From an uncultured Clostridia bacterium (GTDB lineage Bacteria; Bacillota; Clostridia; Oscillospirales; CAG-272), in contig CAMZFG010000069.1 in NCBI GenBank assembly GCA_947306035.1, forward strand, positions 1 to 6,023: a stretch of 6,023 nt of DNA. The letters are read 5' to 3'. Position numbers and translations under genes: made by a program. Under the pieces are notes generated by a model. The model was not told where the DNA came from. It made no database searches and saw nothing but the letters and a program-made list of their open reading frames with translations. Numbering within the stretch: the first letter of the stretch is position 1; each line of letters begins with the position of its first letter. Shown piece after piece: positions 1-4,962 of the stretch.

Positions 1-1
1 C

Positions 2-34
2 GCGCTGGACGCGATCGTGCGGAAATATCTGTGA
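2..34 (+). CDS. C-terminal tail of an unidentified protein (partial)
   Basis: The reading frame starting at base 2 gives ALDAIVRKYL and then TGA at 32-34. A strong terminator follows 20 bases later, which is what the end of a real gene should look like. Ten residues are too few to name the protein. The 5' end lies outside the window. It is called coding only because of the clean stop followed by the terminator; a chance frame is possible. Confidence 0.55.
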   Translation, partial: ALDAIVRKYL

Positions 35-54
35 TAAAAGCACCCCGACGGGAG

Positions 55-85
55 GCAAAAAGCACCCCGTTCGGGTGCTTTTTGC
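55..85 (+). terminator. Intrinsic terminator, perfect 13-bp stem
   Basis: The left arm at 55-67 and right arm at 73-85 are perfect reverse complements (GCAAAAAGCACCC / GGGTGCTTTTTGC) around a 5-base loop. The outer part of the stem is an A-run facing a T-run, so the hairpin could end transcription in both directions. It ends the gene whose last codons lie at 2-34. A second copy of the left arm (AAAAGCACCCCG) sits just upstream at 36-47. Confidence 0.9.
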
Positions 86-103
86 ATAAGAAACCGAAGC
101 GGG

Positions 104-131
104 CCGTTCTGTCCGTTCCCGTTCACCGTTC
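104..131 (+). repeat. Four clustered copies of CCGTTC before the radical SAM gene
   Basis: CCGTTC occurs at 104-109, 113-118, 119-124 and 126-131, at irregular steps of 9, 6 and 7 bases, just upstream of the ribosome site at 147. A fifth copy covers the terminator loop at 67-72. It may be a simple-sequence relic or a set of binding sites; nothing in the sequence decides between these. Confidence 0.4.
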
Positions 132-161
132 GTTTTTCACCTTTTGAAAGGAGGTCTGCCC

Positions 162-1049
162 GTGGCACTCTGCACCCTTTGCCCCCGCCGCTGCGGGGTA
201 GACAGAAGCGTCGCGCGCGGCTTTTGCGGTATGCCGGACGAGATGATCGTGGCGCGCGCCGCGCCGCACTACGGAGAAGAGCCGCCGATCAGCGGGCAAA
301 ACGGCTCCGGCACCGTGTTTTTCGCGGGCTGTTCGCTCGGCTGTGTGTTTTGCCAAAATGCCGCCATACGGGGCGAGAAATGCGGCAAAACGTACACCGT
401 GCCGGCGCTGGCGGATCTGTTTTTGCGTCTGGCGGCAGCGGGCGTGCACAACCTCAATCTGGTCACCGGCACGCACTACACGAACAAGATCGCCGCGGCG
501 CTGGCGCTTGTCAAAGACAAACTCGGCGTGCCCGTGGTGTGGAACAGCGGCGGCTACGAAACGGTGGAAAGTCTCGGCCTGCTCGACGGCCTCGTCGACG
601 TGTACCTGCCCGATTTCAAATACCTTGCCCCGACTTTGGCTTCGATCTGCGCCGGTGCGCCGGACTACGCCGAGCAGGCGGGCGCGGCGCTTTCCGAAAT
701 GTTCCGGCAGGTCGGTCCCTGCGTTTTTGACGAAAACGGCCTTCTCGAAAAGGGCGTGCTGATCCGCCATCTCGTGCTGCCCGGCCAAAGCCGCGACAGC
801 GTGGCCGTTCTCGACCGCGTCGCCTCGCTCCTGCCCGTGGCCGACGTGCGCCTGTCGCTGATGCGGCAGTACACCCCCGACTTCGCCCCCGCCGACGCGC
901 CCGCGTTTCTTCACCGCCGCGTGACGCAATTTGAGTACGACCGCGTGTGCCGGGCCGCGGCGGCGCTCGGCTTTGACGGCTACGTGCAGGGCAAAGACAG
1001 CGCGACGGCCGCTTTCACTCCTGATTTTTCCGACCACGGCATGGCGTAA
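162..1049 (+). CDS. Radical SAM protein, PflA-related (COG1313/PflX type)
   Basis: This is a 295-residue iron-sulfur radical SAM enzyme. The start is GTG at 162, because AAAGGAGG at 147-154 lies 7 bases before it; an in-frame TTG at 144 would put the ribosome site inside the gene. The radical SAM cluster motif C57-x3-C61-x2-C64 (GCSLGCVFCQN) binds the SAM-cleaving 4Fe-4S cluster. An N-terminal set of cysteines (C4, C7, C11, C22; LCTLCPRRCG...GFCGM) is typical of the COG1313 group and may hold zinc or a second cluster. WNSGGYE, YLPDFKY and a late QYTP motif also fit this family, whose usual length is close to 300. The family resembles activases of glycyl-radical enzymes, but its true substrate is not known to me, and no glycyl-radical enzyme gene is in the window. 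No clear promoter is visible between the preceding terminator and the start. Confidence 0.88.
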   Translation: MALCTLCPRRCGVDRSVARGFCGMPDEMIVARAAPHYGEEPPISGQNGSGTVFFAGCSLGCVFCQNAAIRGEKCGKTYTVPALADLFLRLAAAGVHNLNLVTGTHYTNKIAAALALVKDKLGVPVVWNSGGYETVESLGLLDGLVDVYLPDFKYLAPTLASICAGAPDYAEQAGAALSEMFRQVGPCVFDENGLLEKGVLIRHLVLPGQSRDSVAVLDRVASLLPVADVRLSLMRQYTPDFAPADAPAFLHRRVTQFEYDRVCRAAAALGFDGYVQGKDSATAAFTPDFSDHGMA

Positions 1050-1101
1050 AACCCGTACCGTCCCGGCATATTTCCGCTTTTTTCGGGCATACTGCGTGAT
1101 A

Positions 1102-1124
1102 AGGGACCGCAAATCGACGTCCCT
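1102..1124 (+). repeat. Short inverted repeat between radical SAM and small-protein genes
   Basis: AGGGAC (1102-1107) and GTCCCT (1119-1124) form a 6-bp stem with an 11-base loop. It has no T-run, so it is not a terminator. It lies 21 bases before the ribosome site of the small basic protein. The rest of the 109-base gap holds no promoter I would defend. Confidence 0.4.
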
Positions 1125-1158
1125 ACCCGGCGGTGACCCCGCCCGAAAGGAGTTTGTC

Positions 1159-1302
1159 ATGGCAAAGAAGCAAGAGAGCAAGCAAAGCGCCGAAAAGACG
1201 ACGCGCAAGCCGAAGACCGAGTCGTGCAAGAACACCAAAACGACCTCTTCCGCGACCTCTGCGGTGCCGAACCGCGCCAAGACCGAGATGAAGAAGAAAT
1301 AA
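1159..1302 (+). CDS. Small lysine/threonine-rich basic protein, unknown function
   Basis: A 47-residue reading frame starts with ATG at 1159 behind a very good ribosome site (GAAAGGAG at 1145-1152, 6 bases of spacing) and ends with TAA at 1300. A strong intrinsic terminator begins 17 bases later, so it has the marks of a real gene although it is short. It begins MAKKQESKQS and ends KTEMKKK. By my count it has 12 lysines, 2 arginines and 4 glutamates, plus many threonines and serines, one cysteine (C23) and almost no hydrophobic residues. It should therefore be disordered, soluble and strongly positive, and might bind nucleic acid or an acidic partner. There is no signal peptide or membrane segment. 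It lies 109 bases after the radical SAM gene with no terminator between them, so the two may share a transcript. I do not recognise the family. It is not a six-cysteine SCIFF-type peptide. Confidence 0.72.
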   Translation: MAKKQESKQSAEKTTRKPKTESCKNTKTTSSATSAVPNRAKTEMKKK

Positions 1303-1318
1303 GTCGCCCGGCGACCTG

Positions 1319-1357
1319 CGCCGCCCCTTTCGCGTTAAGGGGGCGGCGTTTTCTTTT
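1319..1357 (+). terminator. Strong GC-rich intrinsic terminator
   Basis: The left arm at 1319-1330 (CGCCGCCCCTTT) pairs with 1337-1348 over 12 bp, including one G-T pair, around the 6-base loop CGCGTT. It is followed by the T-rich run TTTTCTTTT at 1349-1357. A small extra hairpin (GTCGC / GCGAC, 1303-1315) lies directly after the stop codon. It ends the small basic protein gene and probably the radical SAM transcript, and separates them from the promoter at 1402. Confidence 0.9.
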
Positions 1358-1401
1358 CGGGGGCGTTTTTTCTGGTTTTTCACTTTTTTCCCGCGAAGGG
1401 G

Positions 1402-1430
1402 TTGCAAAATATTATTTTTTCCTGTATAAT
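1402..1430 (+). promoter_or_regulatory. Sigma-A type promoter for the HD-GYP gene
   Basis: A -35 box TTGCAA at 1402-1407 and a perfect -10 box TATAAT at 1425-1430 are separated by 17 bases. The region is AT-rich, unlike its surroundings. Transcription should begin near 1436-1439, giving a leader of about 66-69 bases before the ATG at 1505. Confidence 0.88.
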
Positions 1431-1438
1431 ATTATATT

Positions 1439-1480
1439 GTGCGCACGCGAGCGGTCGGAAACGTCCGACGCGGGACGCAC
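1439..1480 (+). promoter_or_regulatory. Structured 5' leader hairpin before the HD-GYP gene
   Basis: Starting almost exactly at the predicted transcription start, GTGCG (1439-1443) pairs with CGCAC (1476-1480), CGC (1446-1448) with GCG (1470-1472), and GTCGGA (1454-1459) with TCCGAC (1464-1469) around a 4-base loop. No T-run follows, so it is not a terminator. It ends ten bases before the ribosome site at 1490-1497. It may protect the 5' end of the mRNA or be a protein-binding site. It is too small to match a known riboswitch I could name. Confidence 0.5.
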
Positions 1481-1504
1481 AGATCGGCGAAAGGAGGCGA
1501 CACC

Positions 1505-2881
1505 ATGCAGAACGGCAGCGTACCGGAACGCGAAAGCGTTGATATTCGGCAAAACGACCCGCTCTACGCCGTGGCGGAAGAGGCGGCCAACCGCTTCAGC
1601 CTGCGCGTGCTCTCGGTGCTGGCCTTTTTTGCCATCGTGACCGAGGCGCTCAACGACATCGGGCTTTTCAAAGTCGACCACGTCGTCATGCGCCCCACCA
1701 TTGCCGTCGCCTTTCTGCTCTTTATCCTGCCCGTCGCGCTCTGGTTCTTCCACGACAAAGTGCGCGCGTGCGAACGACCCTATATCCGCCGCAACTTTTT
1801 CCGCGTGCTCGTCATCGTCGTCACCTTCCTCGGCATCGGCCTGATCTGCGTGGCGCTGAGTTTCCACGCCGTGATCATGATGGTCATCCCGCCCCTGCTG
1901 GCGGCGCAGTACCGCAACCGCAGGCGCCTGTTCTTCTGGATGCTGACGGCTTCCGTGCTGCTTGTCCCCATCAGCGTGTACGGTGCTTTCTTTCTCGGCG
2001 CGCCCGACCGCAACATGCTCAAGACCGTCGAGACCGCGGGGCTTGATTTTGCCGCGCGCCTGGAACTCGGCACGCCGCAGCGCATGTGGGAACTGTTCTT
2101 GCACTACGTCATGCCCCGCCTGCTCTGCATTCTCGCCGTGGTGGCGCTGTCCATCGGCATCAACCGCCGCAACGTCGGCATGCTGGATAAGCAAAGCGAA
2201 CTGACGGAGAAGATCAAGACCGAAATGGAGCAGCGCGACCGCCTGCAAAGCCGCGTCATCGAGGCGCTGGCCACGCTGATCGAGACCCGCGACATCGGCA
2301 CCGGCGAGCACGTGGCGCGCACGCGCACCTACGTCACCATGCTGGCGCGCGCCATGAAGGAAGACGACCGCTTCTCCGACCGCCTGACCGAAGAGGACAT
2401 CGAACATATCAGCGGCGCCGCGCCGCTGCACGACGTGGGCAAGATCGCCGTTTCCGACACCATTCTCTTAAAGCCCGGCAAGCTGACGCCCGAGGAGTAC
2501 GACGCCATGAAGGTACATACCACCAAAGGCGGCGACATGATCGACACGCTGTTTGAGGGCATGGAGGACGAACAATTCCTCAAAGTGGCCGAGGAGATCG
2601 CCGTGTCGCACCACGAAAAGTGGAACGGCCAGGGCTACCCGCGGGGCCTTCGCGGCGAGGAGATCCCGCTGGCCGCCCGCATCATGGCGGTGGCAGACGT
2701 GTACGACGCGCTGGTCTCCGTGCGCGTTTACAAACCCGCCATCGACCCCGAAGAGGCGCTCGACATCATGTTTGCCGAGAGCGGCACGCACTTCGATCCC
2801 GCCATCATGGACGTGGTGCGCCGCATCCGCCGCGACCTGATCGCCGCCGCCCGCACGCCCCTTTCGCATCACGGCGCCTGA
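1505..2881 (+). CDS. Membrane HD-GYP protein, predicted c-di-GMP phosphodiesterase
   Basis: This 458-residue protein starts at ATG 1505, set by AAAGGAGG at 1490-1497 with 7 bases of spacing. A cytoplasmic N-tail is followed by about six membrane helices (roughly residues 35-55, 64-83, 98-118, 120-135, 142-164 and 203-220) and a short charged linker likely to be helical (226-252). A full HD-GYP domain fills the rest. Its key residues are present: E260, H269 in the TGEH motif, the HD pair H309-D310 followed by GK, H338, H369-H370-E371, the GYP signature at 377-379, and D398 in the ADVYDAL motif. HD-GYP domains hydrolyse cyclic di-GMP, usually to GMP, using a two- or three-metal centre. The membrane part probably senses a signal, but I do not recognise it as a named sensor domain. 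No GGDEF or EAL domain is attached. The gene has its own promoter and terminator, so it is a single-gene unit. The motif before GYP reads WNGQ where WDG is commoner; I expect activity to be kept. Confidence 0.93.
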   Translation: MQNGSVPERESVDIRQNDPLYAVAEEAANRFSLRVLSVLAFFAIVTEALNDIGLFKVDHVVMRPTIAVAFLLFILPVALWFFHDKVRACERPYIRRNFFRVLVIVVTFLGIGLICVALSFHAVIMMVIPPLLAAQYRNRRRLFFWMLTASVLLVPISVYGAFFLGAPDRNMLKTVETAGLDFAARLELGTPQRMWELFLHYVMPRLLCILAVVALSIGINRRNVGMLDKQSELTEKIKTEMEQRDRLQSRVIEALATLIETRDIGTGEHVARTRTYVTMLARAMKEDDRFSDRLTEEDIEHISGAAPLHDVGKIAVSDTILLKPGKLTPEEYDAMKVHTTKGGDMIDTLFEGMEDEQFLKVAEEIAVSHHEKWNGQGYPRGLRGEEIPLAARIMAVADVYDALVSVRVYKPAIDPEEALDIMFAESGTHFDPAIMDVVRRIRRDLIAAARTPLSHHGA

Positions 2882-2904
2882 CGGCTTGTTAGGATAGCAA
2901 AACA

Positions 2905-2923
2905 AAAAAGCGGCCGGCTTTTT
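2905..2923 (+). terminator. Short intrinsic terminator after the HD-GYP gene
   Basis: AAAAAGC at 2905-2911 pairs with GCTTTTT at 2917-2923 around GGCCG. The stem is only 7 bp and mostly A-T, but the right arm doubles as the T-run. It lies 24 bases past the stop codon and just before the ferredoxin promoter, so a terminator is expected here. It looks weaker than the other terminators in the window. Confidence 0.6.
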
Positions 2924-2934
2924 GGCGAAAACGG

Positions 2935-2962
2935 TTGCTTTTTTGCGAAAATATGCTACAAT
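2935..2962 (+). promoter_or_regulatory. Extended -10 promoter for the ferredoxin gene
   Basis: The -10 box TACAAT at 2957-2962 carries the extended element TGC directly before it (2954-2956). A TTGCTT -35 box lies at 2935-2940, with 16 bases between the boxes. Transcription should start near 2969, about 25 bases before the ATG. Confidence 0.75.
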
Positions 2963-2993
2963 GAAATCACAAATCTATGTGGAGGTACGTATC

Positions 2994-3164
2994 ATGGCTT
3001 ACAAAATTTCCGACGACTGCGTGTCCTGCGGCGCTTGCGCCGAGAACTGCCCCGTTGGCGCCATCAAAGAGGGCGACGGCAAATTCGTCATCGACCCCGA
3101 ACTGTGCGTGGAGTGCGGCGCCTGCGCCGACACCTGCCCCGTGGGCGCTCCCAAACAGGAGTGA
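2994..3164 (+). CDS. 2[4Fe-4S] clostridial-type ferredoxin
   Basis: This 56-residue soluble electron carrier starts at ATG 2994 with GGAGG at 2981-2985, 8 bases upstream. It holds two copies of the C-x2-C-x2-C-x3-C-P motif, at C9, C12, C15, C19 and at C38, C41, C44, C48. Each motif contributes three cysteines to one 4Fe-4S cluster and one to the other. The two halves are clear internal repeats (CVSCGACAENCPVGAI and CVECGACADTCPVGAP), as in the classic Clostridium protein, and the length matches it. Such ferredoxins pass low-potential electrons between enzymes like pyruvate:ferredoxin oxidoreductase and hydrogenase in anaerobes, and may feed radical SAM enzymes. The gene has its own promoter and a strong terminator, so it is probably expressed highly and separately. 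Confidence 0.96.
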   Translation: MAYKISDDCVSCGACAENCPVGAIKEGDGKFVIDPELCVECGACADTCPVGAPKQE

Positions 3165-3178
3165 TCGCACACAGCCAC

Positions 3179-3206
3179 AAGCGGCACGGCAACGTGCCGC
3201 TTTTTT
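3179..3206 (+). terminator. Intrinsic terminator with GCAA tetraloop after ferredoxin
   Basis: GCGGCACG (3181-3188) pairs perfectly with CGTGCCGC (3193-3200) around a GCAA loop, a very stable GNRA-type tetraloop, with A-T pairs extending the base of the stem. Six Ts follow at 3201-3206. The T-run ends 22 bases before the start codon of the next gene, and no promoter is visible in between. Confidence 0.92.
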
Positions 3207-3228
3207 GCAAGACGGAAAGGAGAACGCC

Positions 3229-3984
3229 ATGCCGACGACCTTACCGCAGGAACGGCTGATCGACCTCGGTCGGGGCCTTTTGCTGCGCGAAAAGAAAAAC
3301 GGGCTTTGCCTGACGACCGACGCGCTGCTGCTTGCCGCCTTTTGCCGCGGCGCGGCGGGCGAGCGGGCGGTGGAGTTCGGCTGCGGCAGCGGCGCCGTTT
3401 CGCTTTTGCTGGCGCGGCGCGGCGTTTTTGCGCGCCTCGCGGCCGTCGAACGTGACCCGGACCTTTGCGACCTGGCGCGGCGCAACGTCGAAGAAAACGG
3501 GTTTTCGGATACCGTTGTGCCGCTTCTTGCCGACATACGCGACCTTGACGCCGCGTTTCTCGGCGGCGCCGTCGACGCGGTGGTGACCAACCCGCCCTAT
3601 TTTGACCCCCGCAAGAGCCGCCCCTCGCCAAAGCCGGAACGCCGGCAGGCACGGCAGGCGGCGGCGGGCGATCTTTTCGACTTTGCCGCCGCGGCGGCGC
3701 GGTGTCTCGTGCCCCGCGGGCGCTTTTTCGCCGTGTGGCGGCCCGACTGCCTGCCCGTTCTGTTCGCCGCCCTGCGAGAAAATGATCTGACGCCCCGCCG
3801 TATGGCCTTTGCCGCGGCGCACGCCGCGGCCGCTACCTCGCTTGCGCTGGTCGAGGCCGTGCGGGGAGGGGGCGAGGGCCTTGCGTGGCTGCCGACGCTG
3901 TTTTTAAAGGAAAGCGCCGCCGACGGCGCGCCCGACACCAAACAAGCCGCCGCCCTGTTTTCGACGGGGGCGTGGCCGGCATAA
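3229..3984 (+). CDS. TrmN6/YabB-like N6-adenine tRNA methyltransferase
   Basis: This is a 251-residue SAM-dependent methyltransferase of the COG4123 type (E. coli YfiC/TrmN6, B. subtilis YabB). The start is ATG 3229, with GGAAAGGAG at 3214-3222, 6 bases away; the frame stays open further upstream only because it shadows the ferredoxin gene. The N-terminal part (ERLIDLGRGLLLREKKNGLCLTTDALLLAAF) is typical. Motif I is VEFGCGSGA (48-56), the acidic SAM-ribose residue is E74, and the catalytic NPPY motif of amino-methyltransferases is at 121-124. The C-terminal WRPDCLPVLFAAL and LALVEAVRGG segments also fit. E. coli TrmN6 methylates A37 of a valine tRNA; that the target is the same here is inference. 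The segment where I expect ARHE in this family reads ARQA (141-144), a possible divergence. It is followed by rsmI with a 10-base gap, the order known from Bacillus but without the small GIY-YIG gene (yazA) usually between them. Confidence 0.88.
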   Translation: MPTTLPQERLIDLGRGLLLREKKNGLCLTTDALLLAAFCRGAAGERAVEFGCGSGAVSLLLARRGVFARLAAVERDPDLCDLARRNVEENGFSDTVVPLLADIRDLDAAFLGGAVDAVVTNPPYFDPRKSRPSPKPERRQARQAAAGDLFDFAAAAARCLVPRGRFFAVWRPDCLPVLFAALRENDLTPRRMAFAAAHAAAATSLALVEAVRGGGEGLAWLPTLFLKESAADGAPDTKQAAALFSTGAWPA

Positions 3985-3994
3985 AGGAGAGAGC

Positions 3995-4888
3995 ATGGAA
4001 CAAGACGTGTTTTTTGAAACGGAGAAAAACCGCATCGAACCCGCCACGCTGTATCTGGTGGCAACGCCCATCGGCAACCTGTCAGATCTGTCGGATCGCG
4101 CCAAAAAGGTGCTGAATGGGGTCGATTTCATTGCCGCGGAAGATACCCGCAACACTCGCCGGCTGCTGTCTGCCGTGGGCATTTCAAAGCCCCTCGTCTC
4201 CTACCACGAACACAACAAAAAGGAGCGCGGCCCCGTGCTGGTCGAGCGCCTGGCGGCGGGTGAAAGCTGCGCTTTGGTGACCGACGCGGGCACGCCCGCC
4301 GTCAGCGACCCCGGCGAAGATCTGGTCGCCCTTTGCGCGGCACGCGGCGTCAAAGTCACGGCCGTGCCGGGCTGTTCGGCCGTGGTGACCGCCCTGATCC
4401 TCTCCGGCCTGCCGACGGGCAGGTTCTGCTTTGAGGGCTTTTTACCCGCCGAACGGGGCGAAAAAACGGCGCGTTTGGCCGAACTTGCCGCCGAGCGGCG
4501 CACCCTGATCTTTTACGAGGCGCCCCACCGCCTTGCGGCCACGCTCGCGGCCATGGCGACGGCGTTCGGCAAAGAGCGGCGCGTGTCGCTGTGCCGCGAA
4601 TTGACCAAACGCAACGAGGAGATCGAGCGCACTACCCTCGGCGCGGCGCTGGAAAAGTGTGGGGCCGTGCCGCCCCGCGGCGAATACGTGCTGGTGGTCG
4701 CGGGCTCCGACGGCGAGGTCGAACGGCAAAAAAGCGACCTCTGTGATCTCTTGACCCCCGCCGAGCACGTGGCATACTATGAAAACCGGGGGCGCACGCG
4801 CCAAGACGCGCTGCGCGCCGCCGCCGCCGACCGCGGCATGAGCAAAAACGACCTCTATCGCCTCCTGCAGCAGCAAAAACAGGATTGA
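3995..4888 (+). CDS. rsmI: 16S rRNA C1402 2'-O-methyltransferase RsmI
   Basis: This 297-residue tetrapyrrole-methylase-fold enzyme transfers a methyl group from SAM to the ribose of C1402 in the decoding centre of 16S rRNA, acting together with the base methylase RsmH. Landmarks in order are TPIGNL (24-29), AEDTRNT (48-54), SYHEHN (69-74), DAGTPAVSDPG (97-107), PGCSA (125-129), GFLP (148-151), YEAPHR (174-179) and RELTK (201-205). A C-terminal helical part has SKNDLYRL (283-290). These match RsmI and rule out the cobalamin or siroheme methylases of the same fold. PGCSA is more often PGPSA in this family. The start is ATG 3995; its ribosome site AAAGGAG (3983-3989) overlaps the TAA of the preceding methyltransferase gene, so the two are one operon and probably translationally coupled. 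No hairpin with a T-run follows the stop. Confidence 0.96.
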   Translation: MEQDVFFETEKNRIEPATLYLVATPIGNLSDLSDRAKKVLNGVDFIAAEDTRNTRRLLSAVGISKPLVSYHEHNKKERGPVLVERLAAGESCALVTDAGTPAVSDPGEDLVALCAARGVKVTAVPGCSAVVTALILSGLPTGRFCFEGFLPAERGEKTARLAELAAERRTLIFYEAPHRLAATLAAMATAFGKERRVSLCRELTKRNEEIERTTLGAALEKCGAVPPRGEYVLVVAGSDGEVERQKSDLCDLLTPAEHVAYYENRGRTRQDALRAAAADRGMSKNDLYRLLQQQKQD

Positions 4889-4894
4889 AACCGC

Positions 4895-4923
4895 TTGACA
4901 GGCGGCGCGGTCTGTGCTATACT
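4895..4923 (+). promoter_or_regulatory. Consensus promoter for asd
   Basis: A perfect -35 box TTGACA (4895-4900), 17 bases of spacing, and a -10 box TATACT (4918-4923) with the extended TGC element before it (4915-4917). Transcription should start near 4930, giving a leader of only about 33 bases. That is too short for a lysine riboswitch or T-box, so any control would act on this promoter. The inverted repeat ACCGC (4890-4894) / GCGGT (4907-4911) brackets the -35 box. Confidence 0.9.
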
Positions 4924-4962
4924 TTCATTTAATCTTTATTTTCCCCAAAGGAGACCCTTGTC

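Noticed and set aside
144..161. TTG at 144 as the start of the radical SAM protein
   Set aside because: The AAAGGAGG ribosome site at 147-154 would fall inside the coding region. GTG at 162 has ideal spacing.
1050..1158. A separate promoter for the small basic protein
   Set aside because: Candidate -10 like strings (CATACT, TGATAA) have no acceptable -35 box 16-18 bases upstream.
123..1280. A 385-codon open frame on the - strand opposite the radical SAM gene
   Set aside because: It is the mirror of a GC-rich gene with strong third-position bias. It has a low-complexity Arg/Ala/His/Val composition, no family motif, and runs across a spacer and the small gene.
1439..1504. GTG at 1439 as the start of the HD-GYP protein
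   Set aside because: It coincides with the predicted transcription start and the leader hairpin, while ATG 1505 has an AAAGGAGG site 7 bases before it.
1412..2431. A 339-codon open frame on the - strand opposite the HD-GYP gene
   Set aside because: It is rich in His, Asp, Gln and Ala as expected for an antisense shadow, has no recognisable domain, and lies opposite a gene with an intact catalytic domain and consensus promoter.
2925..2952. Two GCGAAAA direct repeats around the ferredoxin -35 region as an operator
   Set aside because: The sites are short and A-rich, in an AT-rich spacer where such repeats arise easily; nothing else supports an operator.
2977..3228. An 84-codon upstream extension of the methyltransferase frame
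   Set aside because: It overlaps the ferredoxin gene and its terminator in another frame. The ATG at 3229 has its own good ribosome site and the family's usual N-terminus.
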